Assembly: GCA_005239845.1 (NCBI GenBank)
Contig: SBBD01000050.1
Span: 1 to 5,345, forward strand
DNA from: an archaeon
Lineage (GTDB): Archaea; Micrarchaeota; Micrarchaeia; Norongarragalinales; SBBD01
Direction of reading: 5' to 3'
Length of the DNA stretch: 5,345 nt
This document shows, in pieces, positions 1-4,805 of the stretch. The notes under the pieces are model-generated. The model was given only the letters and a program-made list of their open reading frames with translations. It was not told the origin of the DNA and made no database searches. Numbering within the stretch: the stretch's first letter is position 1; each line of letters starts with the position of its first letter. Position numbers and translations under genes: made by a program.

Positions 1-167
1 CCGCTTTTCCCTTCCTTGAGCAATTGCAAGAGCACCATGTCGAACTTCTGGAGCTTGGGCTGCCTTGCCTTCCTTTTTCCCATCCTCTTCTTTCGCTTGG
101 GCTTTTCTGCAAATGCGGTCAAGGGCTTGACTTCCTCTGCCGGCTTCTCCGCAATTTCTTCCCTCAT
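1..167 (-). CDS. Partial basic protein of unknown function, 3' end beyond the window
   Basis: An open frame starts at ATG 167-165 and runs leftward off the window edge, giving about 55 visible residues. The start overlaps the TGA of the upstream JAMM gene in an ATGA arrangement, which suggests translational coupling and membership of the same operon. The visible N-terminus begins MREEIAEKPAEEVKP, then becomes very basic (KPKRKKRMGKRKARQPK), then turns into a likely helix around FDMVLLQLLKEGKSG. There are no Cys residues in the visible part, so a RING or zinc finger cannot be claimed here. The start does not resemble the opening of a ThiF/E1 Rossmann domain, though such a domain could follow the basic tail. 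The family is not recognised. Because it sits in the same unit as the JAMM protease, it is the first place to look for a missing E1, E3 or substrate adaptor; that is inference from position only. Confidence 0.6.
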   Translation of the reverse strand, partial: MREEIAEKPAEEVKPLTAFAEKPKRKKRMGKRKARQPKLQKFDMVLLQLLKEGKS

Positions 168-631
168 CTTTCTTCCACCACGGCAAACGCTACCTCATAA
201 AACTCGCTCTCCTTTACTTTGAAGGCCTTTTTCTGCAGTTGCCTTCCCTCCTTTTTCAAGGGATCCACCACGATGGCTACATGGAATGGTTCCGTGAAGT
301 ACTTTTCCTGCGTTCCCACGTCCGTCCCCGACAAAAAGCAGCCGTACCCCGGATGCGAGTGCAGCCACCCCACCACCATTTTTTTTCCGTGCTTCTTCAG
401 TTTCTCGGCCAGCTTTCCAAACGCGTCCCTGGCAAACCGCACGCTTACGGAAGTCGCATCGTTTTCCGCCGTAACGAATTCTTCCACCACCACGTATTCT
501 TTTCCTTTCCAAGCATACCGGTCCCCGAGCAAGAGGCCCATAGCTTCCTTTCCTCGCTTCGCCATCTTCACGACGTGCTTTTCCGCTTCCTGCATGGCTT
601 GCAGTTCAATGTACGCTTCAAATTCAGGCAT
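164..631 (-). CDS. Rpn11-like JAMM/MPN+ metalloprotease, predicted deubiquitinase-like
   Basis: This 155-residue protein is essentially one MPN domain. The full JAMM zinc signature is visible: Glu29 in KEAMGLLLG, then His91 and His93 in GWLHSHPGYG, Ser101 and Asp104 in LSGTDVGTQ. The string HSHPGYGCFLSGTD closely matches the signature of the proteasomal lid enzyme Rpn11 and the archaeal Rpn11-like proteins of ubiquitin clusters, more so than generic bacterial RadC-type or sulfur-carrier JAMM proteins. VVDP at 121-124 follows, as in Rpn11. Known members hydrolyse isopeptide bonds after the Gly-Gly of ubiquitin with a zinc-activated water. The long C-terminal region of eukaryotic Rpn11 is absent. 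The ATG follows the TAA of the upstream gene with no gap, and its own stop overlaps the next gene. The likely job is removal of the ubiquitin-like protein encoded across the divergent intergenic region. The family and active site are secure; the substrate is inferred. Confidence 0.93.
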   Translation of the reverse strand: MPEFEAYIELQAMQEAEKHVVKMAKRGKEAMGLLLGDRYAWKGKEYVVVEEFVTAENDATSVSVRFARDAFGKLAEKLKKHGKKMVVGWLHSHPGYGCFLSGTDVGTQEKYFTEPFHVAIVVDPLKKEGRQLQKKAFKVKESEFYEVAFAVVEER

Positions 632-967
632 TTATTGCATTCCCAGAAACTTTTTCACGCGCTTGTGCAACGGATTTTCCTCTCCTTTCTTCTCCTGTAC
701 GAAATGCTTTCCTTTCTCGAGGGGAGTGATGTCCTGCAAAGCCTGTTCCCGCAGCTTCTCGGCCGCCTGGTCCCCGGAAACGGGAAAAGCTTCCTCTTTC
801 TTTTCGCCTCCCCTTTTTTCCTTGAGTCCCTTGAACATGACGTGTTCCGGCCCTTTCTCTTCCCCTTCCTCCTCGCGCTTTTCGAGCATGAGGCTGTAGT
901 CCTCTTCTTTTACGACGCGTGGGCGCTTGCGCTCATTCACTTTAAGGACTTTGGGCTTGCCTGCCAT
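632..967 (-). CDS. Charged 111-residue protein of unknown function, first gene of the JAMM unit
   Basis: The ATG at 967-965 has a strong ribosome-binding site nine bases upstream, and an in-frame TAA just before that rules out a longer product. The protein is dominated by Lys, Glu and Arg, has no Cys and no evident membrane segment, and is probably disordered or helical over much of its length. The N-terminus MAGKPKVLKVNERKRP stands out because the small protein encoded after the E2 begins MKGKPRVISVKEKP. The end (ENPLHKRVKKFLGMQ) looks like a short amphipathic helix. The stop TAA is followed directly by the ATG of the JAMM protease, so the two are probably translated together. No family is recognised. 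It could be a substrate, a scaffold or an adaptor in the ubiquitin-like system; these are guesses from context. Confidence 0.8.
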   Translation of the reverse strand: MAGKPKVLKVNERKRPRVVKEEDYSLMLEKREEEGEEKGPEHVMFKGLKEKRGGEKKEEAFPVSGDQAAEKLREQALQDITPLEKGKHFVQEKKGEENPLHKRVKKFLGMQ

Positions 968-976
968 GCCGTTTTT

Positions 977-985
977 CCCCTCCTC
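977..985 (-). promoter_or_regulatory. Ribosome-binding site for the 111-residue protein
   Basis: On the minus strand this reads GAGGAGGGG, nine bases before ATG 967. It is the strongest Shine-Dalgarno match in the window and fixes the start of the leftward unit. Confidence 0.75.
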
Positions 986-990
986 TTATC

Positions 991-1100
991 CCGACACTCC
1001 CCTCTCGCTCGTTCCGCCCCTTCTAGCTTCTTCCCAGCCTTTCCTCCCTCCCGCTTCCCTCCAGCCTCCTTCTTTCTTCTTACCGCCCTTTCCTCTCCGC
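991..1100 (-). other. Purine-rich leader / divergent intergenic tract
   Basis: Across this 110-base stretch about 94 bases on the plus strand are pyrimidines, so a leftward transcript would carry a leader that is about 85 percent purine, with GGAGG- and GAAGAA-like clusters. No convincing ORF or RNA fold is apparent. No good AT-rich promoter element lies inside it, so the leftward promoter is probably at the AT-rich stretch around 1110-1145 and the leader would then be over 100 bases long. This tract separates the two arms of the ubiquitin-like module. Confidence 0.5.
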
Positions 1101-1121
1101 CGCGCTTGACACTACTAAAAG

Positions 1122-1140
1122 CGAAAGGGATTAATAGTTA
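1122..1140 (+). promoter_or_regulatory. Candidate archaeal BRE/TATA promoter for the ubiquitin-like gene
   Basis: The sequence CGAAAGGGATTAATAGTTA has a purine-rich BRE-like part (CGAAAGGGA) followed by an AT-rich TATA-like element (TTAATAG, 1131-1137). Transcription about 25 bases downstream would start near 1160 and leave a leader of 15-20 bases that includes the ribosome-binding site. It is the only clearly AT-rich spot in the divergent region and might serve both directions. It is assigned by eye, without a motif score. Confidence 0.4.
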
Positions 1141-1165
1141 TGCAGGGTTTTTACTCGTTGGTTTA

Positions 1166-1171
1166 AGGTGG
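1166..1171 (+). promoter_or_regulatory. Ribosome-binding site deciding the start of the ubiquitin-like gene
   Basis: AGGTGG lies five bases before ATG 1177 and matches the archaeal 16S 3' end. The alternative in-frame GTG codons at 1168 and 1171 fall inside this site, so ATG 1177 is preferred. Confidence 0.65.
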
Positions 1172-1176
1172 TGCTC

Positions 1177-1419
1177 ATGGCGGAATTCCAGATAAAAGTG
1201 AACCACACGACGGCAGGCAAGGAGACTGTACTCGCCGTGGAACCGGGCTTTACGGTTTCCAGCATCCTGGAAGTGCTTACGGAAACCCTTCAGCTGAAAG
1301 ACCGTTTCGTCCTGGCCACGAATGAGAACAAGATTCTCGACCCCGCCCTCACGCTGGAAGAAGCGGGAATCAAGGAAAACGATGTCCTGCTACTCATGCC
1401 CGACCCGACCGGAGGCTAA
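1177..1419 (+). CDS. Ubiquitin-like beta-grasp modifier ending in Gly-Gly
   Basis: This 80-residue protein has the ubiquitin layout. A first hairpin (EFQIKVNHTTAGKETVLAVEP, residues 3-23) is followed by a helix (TVSSILEVLTETLQL, 26-40), then FVLATNENKILDPALTLEEAGI (44-65), equivalent to the ubiquitin stretch around Lys48 and the 'tL.dy.I' segment, and a last strand DVLLLMP (69-75). It ends PTGG, with the stop codon directly after the second Gly. That terminus is what an E1 adenylates. No C-terminal extension has to be removed, unlike many eukaryotic and archaeal ubiquitin precursors. Lys residues at 7, 15, 41, 52 and 66 could accept chains; Lys52 aligns roughly with ubiquitin Lys48. Thr78 occupies the place of Arg74 in the ubiquitin RLRGG tail. 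A sulfur carrier (MoaD/ThiS-like) is the alternative, but the adjacent E2 and the Rpn11-type protease favour a protein modifier. Confidence 0.9.
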   Translation: MAEFQIKVNHTTAGKETVLAVEPGFTVSSILEVLTETLQLKDRFVLATNENKILDPALTLEEAGIKENDVLLLMPDPTGG

Positions 1420-1509
1420 GTTTTCATTGCTTTCACCTGACCCTGCTTGTTTCCTTCCTTTTCTTCCCTTTCCCCTTGTCTCCCGGTTCCGATAGGTGCT
1501 TGTTTTTCC
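1420..1509 (+). other. Pyrimidine-rich spacer between the modifier and E2 genes
   Basis: The 90-base gap is strongly pyrimidine-rich, with several T-runs between 1446 and 1480, and has no clear inverted repeat. In archaea, T-rich tracts can end transcription, so partial termination here could give more modifier than E2. An AGGTG at 1494-1498 serves as the ribosome-binding site for the E2. No promoter is evident. Confidence 0.35.
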
Positions 1510-1983
1510 ATGGCTTTTCTTCCGGACGCCGTCTTCCAGCGCCGTTTGCAGAGCGAGCACGAGCAGATGAGGAAAAGCGGCTTTTCGTTCTCCGTCAACC
1601 CTTCCCTCACGGAGTATGAGGTATCCCTTCAGGCGGCTGGATTTGCTCGCCAAGGCGGACGCGTCTTTCCCCAAAACTCGCACCGCTTCAAATTTATTGT
1701 AAAGAGGGACTACCCTTATGCCGGCGGGCTCGACGTTATCTGGCAGACGCCCATCTTCCACCCGAACATCAGGGAAAGCGACGGCAAGGTCTGCATTCAG
1801 TTAGTGAACGAGTGGAGCGCCGCCCAAACGCTTGCAGCGGTATGCAAGGCCGTGGAGCACCTGCTGGAAAACCCGAACCCGCGTTCTCCCTTGAACATCG
1901 AGGCCGCGCGCTTCTTCGACGAGAATCCTGACGCGTTCAAGGGGAAATACGAGTTCAAGCGCCCCAAAGTGATTGTGCGATGA
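1510..1983 (+). CDS. E2 ubiquitin-conjugating enzyme (UBC fold)
   Basis: This 157-residue protein is about the size of a minimal UBC domain. Helix 1 (FQRRLQSEHEQMRK, 9-22) precedes the sheet; FKFIVKRDYPYAGG (60-73) matches the E2 'f.i.fp..YP...P' strand. Then come TPIFHPNI, with the HPN triad at 84-86, GKVCIQL, with the catalytic Cys95, Trp102 and the helix LAAVCKAVEHLLENPNPRSPLNIEAA (108-133), where NP.sPLN.eA is a classic E2 signature. The presence of both HPN and the Cys argues for an active conjugating enzyme rather than a UEV. E2s take the modifier from E1 as a thioester and pass it to a lysine. The ATG at 1510 is chosen because AGGTG lies 11 bases upstream and the fold begins just after it; a TTG at 1447 would add 21 unrelated residues. 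The stop overlaps the next small gene (ATGA). Confidence 0.95.
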   Translation: MAFLPDAVFQRRLQSEHEQMRKSGFSFSVNPSLTEYEVSLQAAGFARQGGRVFPQNSHRFKFIVKRDYPYAGGLDVIWQTPIFHPNIRESDGKVCIQLVNEWSAAQTLAAVCKAVEHLLENPNPRSPLNIEAARFFDENPDAFKGKYEFKRPKVIVR

Positions 1984-2096
1984 AAGGAAAGCCGCGCGTC
2001 ATTTCCGTCAAGGAAAAACCCGTTTTGCAGCGCCCGCCTCCACTGGAAACGACGCACCGGTTCCTCTATAAACGCTTGCCCCCCAAACGCCTGTAA
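1980..2096 (+). CDS. 38-residue basic protein overlapping the E2 gene
   Basis: ATG 1980-1982 overlaps the E2 stop codon in an ATGA arrangement, and the frame stays open for 38 codons to TAA 2094-2096. The protein is basic and proline-rich: MKGKPRVISVKEKP, then QRPPPLE, and ends LYKRLPPKRL. Its N-terminus resembles that of the 111-residue protein in the opposite arm (MAGKPKVLKVNERK). A purine-rich AAAGTG at 1966-1971 within the E2 tail might help initiation, but reinitiation by the same ribosome is more likely. There is no Cys and no known domain. It could be a true small component of the ubiquitin-like system, or a chance open frame. The overlap and the shared N-terminal pattern make it worth keeping, with moderate confidence. 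Confidence 0.6.
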   Translation: MKGKPRVISVKEKPVLQRPPPLETTHRFLYKRLPPKRL

Positions 2097-2124
2097 GTGA
2101 CCGTGAGCATTCAAGGCGAGCGAT

Positions 2125-3207
2125 GTGATCAACGAGGCAGCCATACAAAAGGCGGTAAAGGAAATCCGGGACAGCGAGTCCAAGCTCGCGCAGCTCGCCA
2201 GCCGCCTCAACGCGCGGCCTCCTTCCTTTCACGCGAAAGACATCCTGGAACCTGAACTTTCCTACCCCGTACAAGACCAAGAAATCGATGGTGCGATTGC
2301 CGCAGTAGACGGGGGAGTGCTTTCCCAAGAACTGCACTCCATTGACCTTCTCCTCGTCCGTTCTGCTTCGGTTGTCTTTCATTACCACGGAAAGCTCTCC
2401 TCCTACGACTTCATCCCTTCCCGTTTTCCTCCGTACGAAATCTTCCACCCGGCCGCGCTTGAGAACCACGAATTCGCGTGGTACAAAAACCTGAAGCGCC
2501 TGAACGCGGAAGCCTTGAGGGCCATCGAGACCGTGAAAAAACAGCCCCTCCTTGCGCTCTTGATGGACGGTTCCATTGTTCCCCAGCCTTCCGACAAGCC
2601 GCCCCGCTCTTCTCTTCTTTACAGCGAATACGAATTCCTAGTCCGTAACCTGCACGAACTCTACCACCTATGCGAGGAGAAAGGCTGCATGCTCCTCGGA
2701 GTAATCAAGGACTCGAAAGGCAAGCATTTCCTTAACCTCATAAAACGCGAACTTCAACTTGCCGAGCCTGAGCAAACCATCCTTCAGCGCACAAACGATA
2801 CCTCGTTTATCTACTCCCTCCTCCAAGAAAAACAGCGCACGTTCGCCTTCCGCTACTCCAGCATCGCCGACCACCCTGTGCTCAAGGACTTGACGGAATA
2901 CCGCGACAGCATCTGCAGTCTTTACGTCAAGCCCGTGCAATTGGACCGGCCCCTGAGAATAGACTTTCTTTTGCCCAGAAAACAAGAACCAACTGCTTCC
3001 CCATTCTCCCAAAAGGTTGCCGACCTCATTTACTCCCTCAGCAAGCACAACAAGCACTACGCCTACCCTCCCATCCTCATCGAGGCAGACTTGCATGCCA
3101 TGATGCAGCCGAAGGAGATGGACATCGTCTACCGCAAGCTCTCCTCTTCCTTGGGTTTCAAGCCCTCCATCCTGGAACTGCGCCGCAACACGCGGCCTTT
3201 CCGGTAA
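2125..3207 (+). CDS. nurA: NurA-family nuclease (DNA end resection)
   Basis: This 360-residue protein has the NurA domain layout and length. A first acidic motif is AIAAVDGGV (Asp62), and a second is LLALLMDGSI (Asp148, with the DGS hallmark). LLGVIKDSKG (Asp196) follows, and a late motif PPILIEADLHAMM (315-327, Glu320, Asp322, His324) follows a Tyr-rich stretch. Known NurA proteins are metal-dependent nucleases that work with the HerA translocase and Mre11-Rad50 to trim DNA ends for recombination. The N-terminus is a helical segment of about 30 residues, in keeping with a dimerisation or HerA-contact region. The start is GTG 2125, preceded by AAGGCGAG; the overlapping ATG at 2123 meets a stop at once, and an in-frame TGA at 2104 blocks longer forms. 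It begins 28 bases after the 38-residue gene, so it is probably cotranscribed with the E2. HerA, Mre11 and Rad50 are not in the window. Confidence 0.88.
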   Translation: MINEAAIQKAVKEIRDSESKLAQLASRLNARPPSFHAKDILEPELSYPVQDQEIDGAIAAVDGGVLSQELHSIDLLLVRSASVVFHYHGKLSSYDFIPSRFPPYEIFHPAALENHEFAWYKNLKRLNAEALRAIETVKKQPLLALLMDGSIVPQPSDKPPRSSLLYSEYEFLVRNLHELYHLCEEKGCMLLGVIKDSKGKHFLNLIKRELQLAEPEQTILQRTNDTSFIYSLLQEKQRTFAFRYSSIADHPVLKDLTEYRDSICSLYVKPVQLDRPLRIDFLLPRKQEPTASPFSQKVADLIYSLSKHNKHYAYPPILIEADLHAMMQPKEMDIVYRKLSSSLGFKPSILELRRNTRPFR

Positions 3208-3229
3208 AGCGTGTTTTTGATTACGCTTT
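3206..3229. terminator. Small hairpin between convergent genes, possible bidirectional terminator
   Basis: AAAGCGT (3206-3212) pairs with ACGCTTT (3223-3229) around a T-rich loop of ten bases. It overlaps the nurA stop codon and, on the other strand, a TAA at 3223-3221 that ends the shifted tail of the swivel-domain gene. T-rich sequence follows on the plus strand (CTTCCTTTTC). The stem is short, so the termination role is tentative. Confidence 0.4.
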
Positions 3230-3332
3230 CTTCCTTTTCATGATTCGCACTACGCCTTTCGTAGCATCCACTTCCACCCGAACCGCGGGGAACCTGGGTT
3301 CCCCCTCAGTTTGAGGGTCTTCCTGATCCCCC
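3221..3332 (-). pseudogene. Out-of-frame continuation of the swivel-domain gene
   Basis: On the minus strand, one frame is open from the G-run at 3332-3328 to TAA 3223-3221, in a frame shifted by one base from the annotated gene. It encodes an acidic linker (DQEDPQTEGEPRFP), then VRVEVDATKGVVRIMK and a basic end KRKKA. The middle part repeats the last strand of the swivel domain of the annotated protein (WVEVNAEGSQGVVRKL). Dropping one G from the run of five would join the two into a protein of 513 residues. This may be a genuine recent frameshift, a sequencing or assembly error in the homopolymer, programmed frameshifting, or the remnant of a tail duplication. Confidence 0.55.
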
Positions 3333-3382
3333 TCCTAGTTTTCGAACTACGCCTTGGCTTCCTTCGGCGTTGACTTCCACCC
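3244..3382. repeat. Imperfect direct repeat of the swivel-domain 3' end
   Basis: TTCGCACTACGCCTT at 3244-3258 and TTCGAACTACGCCTT at 3341-3355 differ at one base of 15. CTTCCACCC recurs at 3271-3279 and 3374-3382. The first pair lies 97 bases apart, one more than a multiple of three, which matches the one-base frame offset between the two encoded tails. Confidence 0.6.
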
Positions 3383-4763
3383 AGTCACCCGTCTGGAGCA
3401 CTTTCGTGGCCTTGTGCGTCCCAACAACGCAGGGCACCCCGAACTCTCTGGATATGACGGCCGCGTGAGACGTAATGCCTCCCTCGTCCGTAACGATGGC
3501 TGCGGCTTTCCTGGCCAACACCACCATGCTCGGCTGCGTCATCGCCGTTACCAAAATGTTGCCTTCCCTGCACTTGGCGGCGTCCTCCAGCAATTCCTTG
3601 ATTCCGGCGTTCAGCACGACAAAAGCCCTCCCTTCCGTTTTTCCCTTGCTGGCCACGACGCCCTTTACCTCCGCCACTTCCTCCAAATCAAAAAAGTGCG
3701 GCAGAACTGATTTTACAACTGTTTTCGCTGCTTCTCCTTCCACGCATTTGAGTTCTCCTTCAAAATTATGATACGCGTAAAAGGCCTTCCTCTTCCTCAT
3801 TTCCTGCAACGACGGGGTTTTTCCCGTCCTCAATGCTTGCCTCATATCGTACAAATCATACGCGCCCATCAATTCCTGCAATGAAACGCCCATTCTCCTG
3901 GCCACTTCCTCGAACAGCTTCCTAAACCCCGTTTCTGCGCCGGCCCACGCATTCTTTAACTCAAAACGCTCGATGCCCAGGTCCCTCAAGAAAAAGGCAA
4001 GGTTCTCAAGCCGCTGGTCCCCAATCCTTTCCGCAATGCCTTTCTGCTTCTTGTTTATTTCGTCAACTCCCTCTATAATTTCCATCATTCTTTTCCGGAT
4101 CCTCTCCTTTCCTTCCTTTTGGAATTCTCGGATTCTCGATTTCAAGTATTCGGCGTTCGTTTTTTCGTCGTAGCTGTTGTAGAACAAGAGCCCGAACTCC
4201 TCCACGTGTCTGTCCAATTCCTGTATTTTTTCCTCGAGTGCCAATTGCATCAGTGCAAGCTCTTCGCGCTTGAGCACGTCCAACAGGTTCGGCTGCAACA
4301 GGAGGGCGGCAGCTTCTTCCATCATCCCTTTCTTGGCCAGCTCCTTCTTCAAGTGTTCGAAGGGCCCTTGCGTGAACTCGGGGCGGCTGTAATTAAAACA
4401 ACCCGTTATGGGGACGAAAACCCGTTCGTATTCCTCCAAGTAGCCTGCCAGGATTTCATTCGACTGCTTCCGCACATCCTCCTGTCGAGTTTTTTTCAGG
4501 AGCGCATCGAATTCGTCCCGTAGTGTTTTCCCCTTCTTCAACACGTCTTTTTGGAACTCTGGAGCGTAATAGTTTTTTTCCGCGAATTCGCCGTACGCTT
4601 TGATGAGGGGCTCGGAAATGTAGGCGGCAACCACTCCCTCCTTCATCACATAGATTACGTCTCCGTTCGTGCCCACGATGCGGTTGGCTTCCAGGAACTG
4701 ATTGGTCCACAGGCGTGCATAGGCCGCCGACATGCGTTCCTCCCATTGAAAAACGAAATCCAT
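3306..4763 (-). CDS. Protein with C-terminal PEP-utilising-enzyme phosphohistidine swivel domain
   Basis: The product has 485 residues. From about residue 364 to 478 lies the mobile domain of PEP synthase, PPDK and enzyme I: VKGVVASKGKTEGRA, GNILVTAMTQPSMV, then TDEGGITSHAAVISREFGVPCVVGT, with the phosphoryl-carrying His at 433 and the preceding Thr431, and ending GDWVEVNAEG. The first 360 residues are mostly helical, charged and coiled-coil-like. Neither an ATP-grasp nucleotide-binding domain nor a PEP/pyruvate barrel is seen, so by itself it cannot be a full PEP synthase. It may accept a phosphoryl group from a partner or act on an unknown substrate. The ATG at 4763 is preferred over the in-frame GTG at 4769 because AAGGA sits seven bases before the ATG but only two before the GTG. 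It lies 42 bases after the dUTPase gene, probably in one operon. The C-terminal GGGSGRPSN looks like a product of a frameshift. Confidence 0.82.
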   Translation of the reverse strand: MDFVFQWEERMSAAYARLWTNQFLEANRIVGTNGDVIYVMKEGVVAAYISEPLIKAYGEFAEKNYYAPEFQKDVLKKGKTLRDEFDALLKKTRQEDVRKQSNEILAGYLEEYERVFVPITGCFNYSRPEFTQGPFEHLKKELAKKGMMEEAAALLLQPNLLDVLKREELALMQLALEEKIQELDRHVEEFGLLFYNSYDEKTNAEYLKSRIREFQKEGKERIRKRMMEIIEGVDEINKKQKGIAERIGDQRLENLAFFLRDLGIERFELKNAWAGAETGFRKLFEEVARRMGVSLQELMGAYDLYDMRQALRTGKTPSLQEMRKRKAFYAYHNFEGELKCVEGEAAKTVVKSVLPHFFDLEEVAEVKGVVASKGKTEGRAFVVLNAGIKELLEDAAKCREGNILVTAMTQPSMVVLARKAAAIVTDEGGITSHAAVISREFGVPCVVGTHKATKVLQTGDWVEVNAEGSQGVVRKLGGGSGRPSN

Positions 4764-4805
4764 GCACACATTCCTTTTTTTCCTTGTGGCCCCTACTCTT
4801 TTCTC

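Noticed and set aside
1168..1176. GTG starts for the modifier at 1168 or 1171
   Set aside because: They fall within the ribosome-binding site of ATG 1177.
239..1195. 318-codon plus-strand open frame, and a 226-codon frame at 219-899
   Set aside because: Both lie antisense to the 111-residue gene and to the JAMM gene, which has all its catalytic residues. Their translations are Phe/Ser/Pro/His-rich, as expected from reading the complement of purine-rich genes.
1177..1419. Modifier gene as a MoaD/ThiS sulfur carrier
   Set aside because: Sulfur carriers also end in Gly-Gly, but no molybdopterin or thiamine genes are nearby and the E2 and Rpn11-type protease neighbours fit a protein modifier better. 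It is not fully excluded.
1447..1509. Longer E2 start at TTG 1447
   Set aside because: The extra 21 residues are encoded by the pyrimidine-rich spacer and resemble nothing in E2 proteins; ATG 1510 has an AGGTG upstream and starts at the UBC helix 1.
1390..1761. 123-codon minus-strand frame across the end of the modifier and the start of the E2
   Set aside because: Antisense to two well-supported genes, no recognisable domain and no ribosome-binding site seen.
2008..2469. 153-codon minus-strand frame, and a 137-codon frame at 1797-2210
   Set aside because: Antisense to the E2 and NurA motifs; no domain seen in either.
4119..4523. 134-codon plus-strand frame within the swivel gene, with similar frames at 3354-3710 and 4551-4910
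   Set aside because: Shadows of the minus-strand coding sequence; composition and lack of motifs argue against them.
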